From NCBI GenBank assembly GCA_032433595.1, contig JASWJB010000126.1, forward strand, positions 47,299 through 111,298: a DNA stretch of 64,000 bases, written 5' to 3'. Shown here piece after piece: positions 34,418 to 46,300 of this stretch (position 1 is its first letter; every line of letters starts with the position of its first letter). The notes under the pieces are model-generated. The model worked only from the letters and a program-made list of their open reading frames with translations. It was not told where the DNA came from and ran no database searches. A program made the translations under genes and the position numbers. This DNA comes from Conoideocrella luteorostrata (taxonomy: Eukaryota > Ascomycota > Sordariomycetes > Hypocreales > Clavicipitaceae).

Positions 34418-36673
34418 ATGCGCCCTGCAAGTCTTTTAATTGGGGCAGCTCTGCCATGGCTGAGAGATGCCACCGAAGAGGTGGCTCAAGAGGTTTTTAG
34501 CAAGCTAGATCAAGTCATGTCTACTAAGAAATATCAAAGAGAACTCACTTTTCGTCTGGATGGGGGTTATGAAGCCAATGGAAAGTTAATTCCGGCAGCC
34601 GCAGAACCTCTTTTCCGCTGGGATTATCGCCCACCAGAAACTATTTTTCAAGACGGTTTTCAACCTCGAAAAGCATCAACCACCATAGATGGGTTCCGCA
34701 AGATGGATGATCTTCATCTTCATCTTCATAGATTTATCAATGATCAAGTGCAATCTATATTTGTTTCTACAACTCGATCAGTCCGAAGGGTTGTTGGTAG
34801 TCCGACAGAGATCTGGCATCCGCCCTCAATAAATCGCCGGTATTGCTATGAGATTTTCGCACATGGAGGCATTGATATTCTTGCCACCTTTAAACGCCAG
34901 GAGATCTCTTACCCACAACAACATGAGATCACATTTATCGGAGGTATTAGGTCTGAGCTAATACGAACCGCAACTGAATACAACGATCGTGGTCAGATGG
35001 TTTCGGTTTGGTACAATACTCAATTCGACCCACTATTGAATGGTGACCATGCGCCGCGGCTCAGTGAGCTTCCAAATCTCCCAGACAATACACGAAGCTT
35101 TCAAATTTTAGACACTAGAGCAGATCTTCCGGTCGAAGTCAAAAGAGGACCAGCGACTCTTCAGCAAATTAACTTGGCAGCGTCAGCTGAGAAATTATCA
35201 GAGCACGAATTTACAGAGCTCATGGCCAGTTATAAGCAGAAGTCTCAGTACAAGCTGGATATTTCTGAGATACGGCTTGAGCCGCTTTTAAAATCATACG
35301 CTGAAGCGCGCAAGGATCTGACCTATCAGCTCGCGTCACCTGAATCCAAACTCTGGGGAGACTTCGGAAAACTTAAGAAAGCGCTTATAGTTGCTGGAAG
35401 CGTCGTATGGGTCACAGAGGTAATTTATACCTTCACCCATAACACGACCACCCTAGAACGAACAGCGGCTGCGACAGAAATTATACCTTTTATAGGGTGC
35501 GGCTTCCAAGCAGCCTCTCGGGTTGATAAAAAGAAAAAAATTGAACCAGACGAAGCAAATGACACGGCGTTATGCCTAGTCGCTGATGGTTTATTAATTA
35601 GCCCACTCTTCCCTTTCGGCGCCGCGCTGCATGTTATGCGATTTATCATGAGTTTACTCAAGGGACCTGATATGCCTAGCAGCGATGAGATATTACTGTC
35701 TCGCGATGAAGGCTGGAAAAGATATCTAAACGATACTTTTTATCCATATCTCTACTCGAATTTGCTCCAATATCCTAATAAAGATGTGTTTGAGGAGAAT
35801 ATAGAGGTCTCTCTTGCTATGACGGCTCTTTCCGTCCTCTCTGAAACCGCACAGGCAATAGGAATAATTCAGGCAGCCTTGCAGGACGCCTTAAACTCTA
35901 CTATTTCACGGCCACAGGAAGACCAAGTACAAAATATCAGCATTGAAGCAATCCAGGCGCTCCGAGAAAGAGTGCCTAAAAATATTATTTCTAGGCAGCG
36001 TCAATTTTTACTGGATCTTCCTAGTACAGTGAGGAATGAAACCATCGTTTCACTAAGCCTAGCTGCTGATCAATTGAATAAAGATATAATTGGCAATATA
36101 ACTTCGACAGAAATGATCTCTCGATACACTAGATATTACACACATCCCTTGCGGGCACCTGGACCGCCTCCAAACAACCAAAAAGAAGTTCTTTGGCACA
36201 TGCATAGCATCGCTGATCGCCTCAAAAGAGTACCGCCCAGTTTGCCTGGCCATTTGTATATTGCTTTTATAATAGGTCAATCAGAGAAACTGGCATACCT
36301 GAGTCCAGAGATACTTTCTCCGCAAGCATACTTGCAGGAGAAGGCCCCAGATGAGCCGCTTGAAGTCATTCATACGATTTGCAATGAAGAAACTCTTCAA
36401 TTCGCGCGATTTCTTCGTGGCAACATTACTGAAAGCCAACTCTCCACACGGATTTCACAGAAGGATACCAAAAGTACTCAAGAACTCCAAACTCTCCTTG
36501 CTCTTAAATTTGGAAAGGTATTTCGCGACCTAGTAAGCAAAGATCTCTGGGGACTTTACCTGATCTGTCTGGAGAAAGCTTCTTCAAGAGAATTAATGGC
36601 TCATCCTATTATTTCTCCCGGTGAAGCCTACATAGAGTCGTGGACATACCTCATTAAAACCTGTTATAGTTGA
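34418..36673 (+). CDS. Heat-labile enterotoxin A-chain-like ADP-ribosyltransferase
   Basis: A single exon of 751 aa. Residues about 62-185 form an enterotoxin-A (R-S-E class) fold. The catalytic-type Arg is R67 in FRWDYRPPETIF, the same place as in cholera-like A chains. The Ser motif is S117-T118-T119 in IFVSTTRS. The third motif, in YPQQHEITFIGGI, is Q168-H169-E170, where ExE is usual. The remaining about 560 residues are a long helical C-terminal region with two hydrophobic stretches (about 327-345 and 388-415), as in fungal large enterotoxin-like proteins. The N-terminus has a short hydrophobic run (ASLLIGAALPWL) that is only a weak signal peptide. Such genes are expanded in insect-pathogenic fungi, where host-directed roles are inferred. 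It stands alone, surrounded by mobile-element scraps. Confidence 0.85.
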   Translation: MRPASLLIGAALPWLRDATEEVAQEVFSKLDQVMSTKKYQRELTFRLDGGYEANGKLIPAAAEPLFRWDYRPPETIFQDGFQPRKASTTIDGFRKMDDLHLHLHRFINDQVQSIFVSTTRSVRRVVGSPTEIWHPPSINRRYCYEIFAHGGIDILATFKRQEISYPQQHEITFIGGIRSELIRTATEYNDRGQMVSVWYNTQFDPLLNGDHAPRLSELPNLPDNTRSFQILDTRADLPVEVKRGPATLQQINLAASAEKLSEHEFTELMASYKQKSQYKLDISEIRLEPLLKSYAEARKDLTYQLASPESKLWGDFGKLKKALIVAGSVVWVTEVIYTFTHNTTTLERTAAATEIIPFIGCGFQAASRVDKKKKIEPDEANDTALCLVADGLLISPLFPFGAALHVMRFIMSLLKGPDMPSSDEILLSRDEGWKRYLNDTFYPYLYSNLLQYPNKDVFEENIEVSLAMTALSVLSETAQAIGIIQAALQDALNSTISRPQEDQVQNISIEAIQALRERVPKNIISRQRQFLLDLPSTVRNETIVSLSLAADQLNKDIIGNITSTEMISRYTRYYTHPLRAPGPPPNNQKEVLWHMHSIADRLKRVPPSLPGHLYIAFIIGQSEKLAYLSPEILSPQAYLQEKAPDEPLEVIHTICNEETLQFARFLRGNITESQLSTRISQKDTKSTQELQTLLALKFGKVFRDLVSKDLWGLYLICLEKASSRELMAHPIISPGEAYIESWTYLIKTCYS

Positions 36674-38429
36674 TTTAGAGACATCGGCGTACTTTGGTCG
36701 AGTCTTAGGATTGAGCAAAAACATAGTTGTTAGTATAATGAAGATTGAATTGGCAAGAACTGGGGTTCGAAGCAGCTTTACTCGCTCTGGCAATGTGAGA
36801 ACCACTGGTAATACTACAGATGATCACGATGCAAAAGCAGTGGGAGTTGATCGCGCTACAGGCAGCTTGTTTATTGTTCGAGAAGCATAAGCTAGTTATT
36901 GACGTGCATGCATGACTTAGAGTCAGCTTGTGTCACACGGCTTAGCCCATGATTTAGTATATAATCTGTCTCATTTGTCATAACGTGCTCGACCACGTAA
37001 TGTATATGCGAAATTTCACGCCCTCGTTATCCATACACAAGGAAGGCCATGGCTTGGCGACCAAGTTAAGGTCCAATAACTCTAGGCCGGCATGCTCAGG
37101 ACCACGAATACGAAACGGCGAAAGCTTCTTGACAATGCAGAGCTATTGGATGACAATTATGTACGAGGATGGTTTCGTTTGTTGGGGATTGCACTCCGTA
37201 CTATGTTTCTGCTCGCCGACATCCTAGAATACAATCTGCAGAATACGTTCTTATTAATTTGTTGATAATAGTTTGGACTTCACCGCTTGAATTACTACTT
37301 ATGAGTTGCCTCTACATAAGCTAAAAAAGTACCTTACCCACCCCGCTGCCTGGTATTACTCTCTCTTAGATTTTCGGGAGGCTCCTTTAAAGCACCAGAT
37401 CCTTATGTTTCCCCCTCGGTGAAGTAATGTGGCCCCGCCGTCCATCTGAGGCTACAGAAATTGCGACGTTGCGACCTATAATATAGAGTCTGTATTTATG
37501 TTATAAATTACCGGTGATGGCATGATCTAATTTGAGATAACCTGACCGGAGGGTTTAAAGTTCCGGCTCGGAGATTTCCCCGCACCACTACTCCGTACAT
37601 AGCCAGCATCTCGAACAATCCTTGACATCCGGCGGCGAGCCAAACCTTTCACAATGTCGCCTGAGTCACGCATGCCGGCATCAGAAGTCTCGATCCACTT
37701 GTCCATAGCGTATATCGCCATCATGGGACAGGGCAGGATTTATTTCGCCCGGAGGGTCTAGCGCTGAGAATCTACCTACAGTTTGCTCCATCAGCCGCAT
37801 GCCCCCTTAAGCCCCACAGTATTCCACGTTTAGTTAAGTACTACTAACGGAGTACTTCGTTGCTTTATGTATTGACAGGCTTGCTCGAAGGCTAATTCCC
37901 CAAGTGTTCAGCGTCCTATTTCCAGTAGCTGAAGCATGGTCTGCTAATGACAAGGCCGTTGCTGTTGGTTGAGTTCATCATGACGCCCTGATATTCACTC
38001 GAAGGAGAAACATCGATAAATTTAGCGTAGAACAGGGATGTTTCTACCCATCAAGGGCCACGCCATGATCGATTGGAATTTCGGCAGAGCTCCACAATGG
38101 GGTTTGGGTTGCATAGCAGTTCAGTGGGTTCGTAACAAGATACATACTACGGCCAGGTTGCCGCAGGCAGTGGAAGTGTCCGTCGGGTTGGTTCAAATAT
38201 TGTGCAGAAGAATGGGCTAGAAAGGAATGAATGTATGAAGAATGGGTCATTCTAAATCTAACTAAAGGGAAGAATGCTACTATTTATAATAGAATTCTGG
38301 CTATAATTCTTCTAAACAGGCAGAATAGAGTAGCAGGGAAGAGAATAGAAAAAGATAAAAGTGGAATAGAATAGAGGAGAAGATTCTATGGCTTGTTCGC
38401 AGCACGCTGATTCGACCACCAATGACTGC
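36674..38429. other. Intergenic, transposon-like AT-rich sequence at the right end
   Basis: No supported gene. TACTCCGTAC-type motifs occur at 37193-37201, 37589-37598 and 37847-37855. The part 38210-38400 is A-rich with repeated GAAGAATG/AGAATAGA words and looks like a decayed mobile element; no family is assigned. Confidence 0.45.
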
Positions 38430-39430
38430 TGCCTTCTAACATATTTTCTCGCACACAAGCTTGGACTGTGCATAGCCCATGGCAAGACAAGGAGACGGAG
38501 ATAGTATAGGGCCATCGCGTTGCTTTGGAGAGCGATAAGCCGTAGCAACGCTGCTAGCAAACAGGAATCGCGCCAGGTGTTCCCACGGAACCGAGAGAGA
38601 GAGGTCCATCAAGTTTCTCGTGCTGGGCGTCGTACACAATATTGGTAGGCAGAGATTAGCCGCGTATGTATAAGTCTTGCTGCAAAGTCCTCCGAGCCTG
38701 AATCGCTCGTAAACTGTTGCCTTAATGCGCGAAAACCTCATCGTGGACGCTGTTGAGCCCTACGCCTCCTATGCCATTAAATAGAGCCATGAGATATTGC
38801 TCAGCGCGGGACATCGCGAGAACCTGCCCACGAGCGTGTTTTATCCACCACGTTTGACTCTGGATTGTAGGCAGCGTGAATGCGATCTGAAAATACTTGG
38901 TAGGCCGCCGCATGTATAATGTTGCTCTTGTCTGTGACCGGGTAGTTCATGCTAGGCAGAACAAGAGTAGCTATGTTTGGCATAACGCGTGCAAAATTAT
39001 TAATGATGCTGTTTACCTTATCCGGCGCTAGGAGGACAGTATCTATGTATGACGAGGGATTCCAACACAAGCATATCTCTAAGTTAATCTGGAAATCTTA
39101 CACCGCTAGAGGTAATATACTTACAGTATCTTGGTAAACCGAGGCCCCCCGGAGTCTCCGCCAGAGACTTCAAGTGTAAGGAACGCAGTAGAGGATCTTA
39201 GGTTAAATAGCCTGCATAGACTCCACGATATTGCTAGCTGTTAGCGGAATATGGGAGCTCCAGAGATAGGCCGTATTCTTTATGCAGATAGCCTAAGCAA
39301 CGTAAAAAGCCCGTACAGGTAGAACCACGGTATCGGATGGAATGCCCGCAAGCTTATTCCTGTCAAAAGGTTGCTGTTGGAATCCCTCGTCAAGCGTACG
39401 AGCAATTACGGACAAGGTCACATGGCCACC
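38430..39430 (-). pseudogene. NRPS-like adenylation-thiolation-reductase relic
   Basis: Read leftward, pieces of one multidomain enzyme appear in the right order but in different frames. Near 39195-39150 there is VPYT / LKSLAETPGG, an adenylation-domain core block broken by one base. At 38990-38870 is the adenylation tail (VMPNIATLVLPSMNYPVTDK, NIIHAAAYQVFSDRI). At 38815-38722 is a carrier-protein start (YLMALFNGIGGVGLNSVHDEVFAH, in two blocks), which hits a stop just before the expected GxDS serine. At about 38620-38436 is a thioester-reductase region (NLMDLSLSV, ARFLFASSVATAYRS, MGYAQSKLVCEKI). Most of the adenylation domain between the first two blocks is deleted. It cannot make a working enzyme. 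Confidence 0.7.
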
Positions 39431-39681
39431 CTAGCGCGCCTCTTTTATACGGCGCGCTCGAGGGCATTCCTCTTCCTCTTCTTCTCTTAGATAACACAGA
39501 TCAGATGAATTGAATTGCTTTGCTTCTTGCTTTGCTTCACCTTCAGGTATCGATACCCTCGTCACCAGAAGCCCCTGTGCTTCCTACAGTAGCATCTTCA
39601 GCATCTTCAGCATATTCAGCAGCAGTAGCACCATCGTCAGCATCCATACCAGGCAACAAGACCTTCATCAGTAGCATCCTC

Positions 39682-39732
39682 AGTAGTAGCAGTAGCAGCA
39701 GTAGCAGCAGTAGTAGCAGCAGCAGCAGCAGC
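39682..39732. repeat. AGC/AGT trinucleotide microsatellite
   Basis: About 17 successive AGT or AGC triplets, preceded at 39594-39648 by a looser AGCATC/AGCAGT run. It creates poly-Ser and poly-Leu frames that should not be taken as genes. Confidence 0.85.
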
Positions 39733-40026
39733 ACAATTAACTCATCCAAAGCTTTCCGCGCGTCTACAAAATCAGCTGGCATACAGTATCTCGTACCTCC
39801 CACTGTATTTACTCCGCAGGTACTCCGTACAGCGACTTTCACAATCTGACCTGGCACGGCAGAACGCGCTTTATTCCCGCGACGCAAGAAGATCCTAGTC
39901 GGCTCTTCCTGAAACGTGCTGCCCGAGGCACAGTTGTATTGCTTTTTTAAGCCGCTGGCGCCGTCAATGAGGTTCTACCACCTTGTACCTCGCACGCAAG
40001 AGGTTCCATCCGCGCATCCAGCACCC

Positions 40027-40074
40027 ACGCATCCACGCATCCACGCATCTACGCATCTACGCATCTACGCATCT
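40027..40074. repeat. Octamer tandem repeat ACGCATCY x6
   Basis: Six contiguous 8-base units: two ACGCATCC, then four ACGCATCT, followed by a partial unit. Confidence 0.85.
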
Positions 40075-42130
40075 ACGCTGAGCAGGAAAGGCAGTTTTAT
40101 TAGGCAATTTTGTACTTTGTACTTTGTACTGATCAATATCCCACTGAAGTACAAGAACTGCTTACCTGCACATTTAACTTTAGTTTTGAGTTGACTGTGC
40201 CCCAGCGCCAATGTCGCCCGCCCGCCCGATACAGAGCAATCACAGCGCTGCTCCCCCGAAGCAACGCGCGACAACCGATCACCTAGACCCGTGCGGTGGG
40301 TGGCGCTGACTAGATCTGGACGTGCGTCCAACGACGTACATCAGCTTCAGGCTCCCAAATCGAGAGATACAAATAAGATGTCGTAATGGAAAGTGATGCT
40401 CGGATCGAGACGTGACTCCCCACTCGCCCGACGCTTGCTTGCCAACAATGCAGCATGCGACCTTGATCTGCATCTGCGTTTGAGTCCGCGTCTGCATCCG
40501 TGTTTGAACCTGCACCTGCGTCTGCAACCCCCGCCTTCCACTTCAGCAAACCTATTTCCCCGCCTCCAGCCAGCCAGCCGCCGCCCACTGCTGCGCTTCT
40601 CTGCTCCGTACACGCAAAGCAAGACTGCAACATTGAATGACAGCCACATGCAGCCAGGCAGCATGCCAGCCAGTAAACTCTTTTTTCTCCGGCTTAGGAT
40701 GGGTCCCGGGGGGCTGGCTGTTCTGCTTTTCCTCTGGGCTTTCAGCGGGAGGGGGTCGATCAATCCCGACCGCCAATCCCAGCGCATCAAGCAAGCACTT
40801 GGCAAAACGTCCCGTCGAGCCCCAGAAACCAGAATGTGAGCCGCGACACCACAAAATGAAATTAGCAGGGCGCGACGCGCGCACAGCGGCGAACAATGAT
40901 GCGCCGGGGAATATCATCACATGCATTCGCTGGACTGGACGGGACGGGGACTGGGCTGGACTGGGCGGGCTGGATTGGGCGGCAAAACAAGACCCTGCAG
41001 CTAGCAGGTCCTTACGCTGTTTCAATGCTGCGAGTCACTGGCTGGGCGACTGGGGGGGAGGCCTGGGGTTGCATCGCCCGTCAGTCACTGCTTGGATTGA
41101 GGCATATTCTCACCGCACTTCGTCCGGCTCGTACGTCGGACACCGGGCATCCTTTCACCGACGGAACGGGTTGTGGCAGATCAATGGAGGGAGCAGTCTT
41201 GCCGCCGTCCATGGAATTGCCCTTTTTCCCCCCTCCACTTGCTGCCTTGCCATTTTCCAATGTACAATTTACAATTCCAGCAATTCTAGCCGAGAGCCAA
41301 ATAGATGCATTGGCTGCCCCCCTCCCCTCCTCCGCAGTCTGTCCTCGGCCGACGACGGGCGGGCCACCAGATCGACGCCAGCCAAGCAAGACAAGGCGCC
41401 AGACTCCAGCCGGCATGGTTTTAGTCCGCCATCATATTCACAAGCCATCCAGTTTGCGGCGCACCTTGCATCGCGGCCCGACGAATGACAAGTCCGGTAC
41501 GCAGTAGTCAGTAGTCAGTTAGAGCCTCGATTTGACTTTTTCTACAACCTGCCGCTCGACTCGGCAGTAACTGGAATCCCCATTTCTTGATGTCGCGTGT
41601 CTTGCTATTTCAGGACGGACCATCCCTCACCCTCCCCGACCGGCCGGACGTGAAGCTCTCGGTCCAAGTTCTTGTTTGTCCTCTCTCCCCTAATCAATGC
41701 GCGCCGGACGGACAGCAGTTTTTTTGTTGATTCACATGTACCAGAGGCAGGGTCGGTCGCCTTAAGCCGAATGCCTCCCTCTCTCTGGATGTGACGTGTA
41801 GGGCGTTGGCTCAAAATTATGCGCATTGAAAATCCTCGCTTCTCACAGCCGGCACTGGCATCCCATAATAAGTACGGTTCGCCCTCGCCGGCAACCCAAC
41901 CCAACCCAACAGCTGAGATCTGAAGATATCCTTCTCAATCTTCAAACAGGCTTCGGTGTTTCCCAGCGAGCCTCTAACTAAATGGAATCGCCTCTCGCGC
42001 CAGCATCGCCCTCCTGCCATGCCACCATCTCCACGGCCTGCCTGCCTATTACATGCCACACAGCCTGCAATGACATTCTCGAACGCTCTCCTCTGAACTG
42101 AGCCCCATCTCGAACGACCTCATCAAAACC

Positions 42131-42895
42131 ATGGACACATGGCGCCCATACCCCTACCCTTTACAAAAATCCCCCATGGAAGGCACCACGGCCCAGCACG
42201 AGGAGGAATGGCTGCACGCCGCGTCCACCGACCCAACCTTCGTGCACCCCTTGGGCCACAAATCCATCACCGAAGCCCTCAAGCTGGAGCTTCTCCAGCG
42301 CACGTTCTGGCCCTCGCTCGCCCAATGGGTCGAGGCCCGACAGGAAGTCCTCCAGCCCGGCGGCGAGATCCTCGGCGGCTGGTCCCGCGCCGACATGTAC
42401 GGCATGATGGACTGGTACCGCCTCTGCTTCAACATGACATCCCGGTACGAAGATGCCGTGGCAGCCCACCGGGACGGCATATGGAGGACCGTGATTCTCA
42501 CCTCTCCGTGGTGGGACTGGCCCGAGTTCGCATATCTGTACGTCAAGACCGTGCGGGACGCCCATGGTGCTCCGCAGCGGGATGCTAATGGCCGGGTCCA
42601 ACGAGAGACGAGAGACCCGTACGACGATAAGCTCGAAGATGAGTTTATGGATCTCTGGGAGAAGGTAGCAAATACGAGGCCCCTACGGAAGCACGCCAAT
42701 GGAAAGGTCATGCTGCCGGTGGACAGGAAACAGCTACAGTCAACTGTGTCCGCGCCAGCGCCTGTGTCCGTGCCCACGCCTGTGCCCGGCTCAGTGTCTG
42801 CCACGACAAATACCGGCTCGGCCATTGCTTCAAGAATGGCTGGCCATGTGCCAAATGTCCCCAGCAGGACGGCTACTCCACAGGCTGCGAGGTAA
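42131..42895 (+). CDS. Uncharacterised 254-aa protein
   Basis: A single exon with strongly C/G-ending codons, which marks it as real. Residues 1-190 are a compact, Trp-rich acidic/basic domain: WSRADMYGMMDWYRLCFNM, WRTVILTSPWWDWPEFAYLY and DDKLEDEFMDLWEKVANTRP. Residues 205-254 are a low-complexity Pro/Val/Ala/Ser tail (VSVPTPVPGSVSA). No signal peptide or membrane helix is seen. I do not recognise the family. It starts the conserved gene-dense part of the window; its neighbour on the right is ATG26, convergent with it. Confidence 0.75.
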   Translation: MDTWRPYPYPLQKSPMEGTTAQHEEEWLHAASTDPTFVHPLGHKSITEALKLELLQRTFWPSLAQWVEARQEVLQPGGEILGGWSRADMYGMMDWYRLCFNMTSRYEDAVAAHRDGIWRTVILTSPWWDWPEFAYLYVKTVRDAHGAPQRDANGRVQRETRDPYDDKLEDEFMDLWEKVANTRPLRKHANGKVMLPVDRKQLQSTVSAPAPVSVPTPVPGSVSATTNTGSAIASRMAGHVPNVPSRTATPQAAR

Positions 42896-43334
42896 CCACG
42901 TCGCTCCTACTTTGAATGCCCGGCAACAACCAGACCTTGTCCTGACCGCCAGGTCACGAGAGAGAAGAAAACAGGACGACACTCATGAATGAACGCATGC
43001 TACATAAATAGATACCACTCACTCTTCAAAAAAACAGAATTTGAAGTCAACTATGAGAAAAGAGCCCCGGTGAGGTTCATTATTAACTTCTTTGTGTCTA
43101 TCATGCAACGTAATCTATGCTGAGTAAAGCCATATTATATGTATCATGCAATGCGCCACCATCTCCAATCCAATCTATCCGAATACCCAAGTATTTATAC
43201 CCTCGTGAAGTGCCATACTTACTTCCATTAATTGATATTCCATCTATGAAGGACTTGGGCTCGGCCACCAAGCACGAGCCCAAATCGTGAAAACACGCTT
43301 CGGCATAATAATGCATCATCGTCATTAGCACTCC
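42896..43334. other. Intergenic between convergent genes
   Basis: 3' flanks of the 254-aa gene and ATG26. No other feature is seen. Confidence 0.55.
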
Positions 43335-46300
43335 TCACGCCTTCATCACTTTGCTTCCCAAACTCTTCTGTTCGCCAAGACCCTCACTTAGCTTCTTCGT
43401 CACCATATCTGGGTCTGGCTCATCGGATCCAATAAATGTCCAGCTTTCTTCCGTATCGTCGTCCTCTTCGGCATCTGGTTGGTCATTGTGGCCCATCTTG
43501 CGTTGGATGAGACTCTTCGAGTATTCGAGATCGCGATAAATAATTTGGATGGCTGTCTCTACCCCGTTGTCCTGTAAGAGTAAAACTGTCAGCACCGTCG
43601 TCAATCATCCCTCTACAGACAGACAGAAAACACATACCCTTCGAATCTGCTCTCCAAGAACTTTGGCTTTGACAATCATGCGCTCGTTTCGGGTTGCCTG
43701 CCACAGAGCTCTGCCAAAGCCGTTTGAACCCCATCGCCTAAGACCTACACCCACACCAAGGTCTTCAACTCGGCTTGCAAAGAAGAATTGGTCACCAAAG
43801 AACGGTCGGATTATGGTAGGAATACCAGCCCTGAGACTAGCGCCAGTGGTCCCTGAGCCACCATGGTGAGCCGCTGCGTCGATCTGATTGAACAGCCAGT
43901 CATGCGGCGCAGACTTGATCACGAAAATCTCGGGAGGCATTTCGGGCTCGTCGGCGCTCGGCTTCGAAGGGCCGTCCTTGGGAGAGATGCGGTCAGACCA
44001 GCCCTTGGACAGGATGCAACGTACATCCGCCTTGAGAACGGCATCAATAACTTCTTGCGTCATCTTGGCCGGGTCGTTTACAATGATAGAACCAAAGCCA
44101 ACATATACAAGCTTTTTACCATCATCCCTAGCCTTCTTGATAAATTCCGACAGCTCCTTCGGAGGCTCGTATTCGCCGCCCTCATCCAAAAACCAGTAGC
44201 CTGTGACTCTGATCCAGTCCGAAAAGTCGAGAGGCGGGGCGACGACACTGGGACTGAAATTGTACAGGAAAGGCACCTTGTTGGGCTGCATCTTTTCCAG
44301 GCTAGTATTGGGGAGACCGAGCGTCTTGTTGCGCCAACGATTAACCTGCTGAGCGGTTGCTCTCCAAAATATGTTGTCAAACATAACGTAGGTCATGTAA
44401 TTATAGGCACCGCCCATCTTGTGTTCAGGCATGATGAAGGCATGTGGATAGGCACGAGTTCTTGTCCAGGGCATAGTGAAGGCCCTGAAATAAGGGATAC
44501 CAAGCTTCTCCGCGATATGAATCCCGGCCATAGCGGAAGGCGACTCGATGAGAAGCTCCGAACCCTCGCATGCCGTATATGCTGAATCAAGCAGCTCGTC
44601 CAGCCATCCTCGGAATGTCGAGTTCGCCTCACGAAGAAAAGCGATTGTGAAAGTGCCATTCTCAATACAAAGTCGCATCAGCTCGCCAGGATCACCTTCG
44701 ACCTTTCTGAACTCGATTCCATGCGATTCGATCCAGGGTTGAAACTCGGCATGCGTGGCGATGCGAGGTTTGTGACCTTCGGCGAGTAATCCTTTGCATA
44801 GAGCAATGTATGGCTGCACATCGCCTCTGGATCCAATTGTCAAGCATGTGATTTTCAGCGGTTTTGGCGGCTTGAAGTTGAGAAAAGAGCCGTCAATTTC
44901 ATCCATAAGGATCGTAGGGGCATTAGGTTGTGACTCCGCTTGCTGGGGCGGCTGGATCTCATGCTCTGGGAACTCCCCTTGCCGAGCAGATTTAAGGGCA
45001 TCCCTCTCGGCCATGGCTGCCTCCTGTTCCTCCTTTTCTTCCTGATGTAGAATCCCCGACTCTCTGAGATAGCGACTAGTTTCCAAGCTCTGCAACAAGG
45101 TCACGTTACAGTCATCGCGGACGTCAACCTGGCTGAATTCGAAAAAGAGTTCCTCATGTCCACGGATGACGACCGTCAGGCCCGAGTATCCGAGACGGAA
45201 ACCCTTCTCCTTATGAGCAGTTTCAATATCCTTGAGAGGCAAGATCATTTTGGTTCTCGTGCCAGGCAGCAGACTCCGGAAACAGAATGATCTGTCGCTG
45301 ATGTAAATTTTGCCATAGAGGGGCAAGACTCGCATGATACATCCGAAATATGTCGCTTGAAGCTTCTCTGTTTCTGGCAGTGCAAAGTGCGCACGGAAGC
45401 GTTCCATAGACGTTTGGATCTTTCCCTCCGAGTCTTCCTCCAGCTCATCTTCATCTGGTCGAAGACCTGCAGGTTCACCATAATGCTTGTGTCCACCTTT
45501 CCACATCCCCGAGACCTTCTCAACGTACCCCATGGATTCGGTCGCCAGGAGGGAGCTCATGCGCTTGCCGGTCTTGTTCAAATACTCCGCAATGGCACCT
45601 GCGCGCTGCAGCGGGTAAGATCCCATTTTCGTAATGCTCTGTAAGGTGGGAGTAGCGGGTCGCTGTGGCTGTTGTGCAGTGTTTCCATGATATCCTAGCT
45701 GACTGATATGTCCTGTGGTCGCTGCATGCTTAACTGGGAGTGATGCCCCCGGGAGAGGTGACCTCGACTTTTGCTGTGAATCGTCCTCTTTGCCGTCCGT
45801 GGATTGGCTTGATGAGTCCCCCCGACGCATTGTGGGATTGTGAAAAACCTCACTGCCCTGCAATATTTGACTTGCTGTTGGGTCTTCAGTAGCTACAGAT
45901 ATCGTCAGGTTTGAAAAGCTGGGATCTTCTATTGATGACTGCAGATTTGAGTCGGATGATTCCATCATTTGACTTGGTTTTCTCTCCTCCATGTGGCGAC
46001 TGCTTTGAGTTCTGCGGTGACCACTGAAACTCCTTCTAGGGCTCTGCTCCCTCAACATGCTGGAAACCTCATGGCTCCGCCTGCCCATTTGGCGGAATGC
46101 GTCGATGCTAGGTCTGGAGAACTCCATACTGACCCGAGGACTAGTTCCTGCCGAGTGTGGCGACATCGGTGCCAGAGTAGCCTTGACAGCCTCGGGAAGT
46201 TTGGTTGAGCGAGTCTTATCAAGCTGGAGGCTTTGGCGTTGTGATGGAAGCGGCGACGCCTGCCTTGAAGCATGCTCACTCTTGCGTTCCTGGTCCGCAT

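Larger units (their letters stand above)
39431..42130. other. Intergenic, GC-rich with simple repeats; upstream of the 254-aa gene
   Basis: It contains a trinucleotide repeat (39682-39732), an octamer tandem repeat (40027-40074) and a TACTCCGTAC motif at 39821-39830. The right 1.5 kb is GC-rich and gives long overlapping ORFs on both strands (for example 40637-41488) without family signatures; they are best read as chance frames in the promoter or 5' leader of the gene at 42131. Confidence 0.5.

Noticed and set aside
36755..36775. GGTTCGAA, a possible tRNA B box
   Set aside because: No matching A box or acceptor stem can be drawn around it. The similar GGTTCGAGT near 61410 fails the same test.
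39520..39887. Poly-Ser ORF (plus) and poly-Leu ORF (minus)
   Set aside because: Both are created by the AGC/AGT microsatellite.
40637..41507. Overlapping plus-strand ORFs of 283 and 203 codons, with minus-strand ORFs beneath
   Set aside because: The DNA is GC-rich, so stops are rare in all frames. The products are low in hydrophobic core and look like translated promoter sequence; both strands are equally open.
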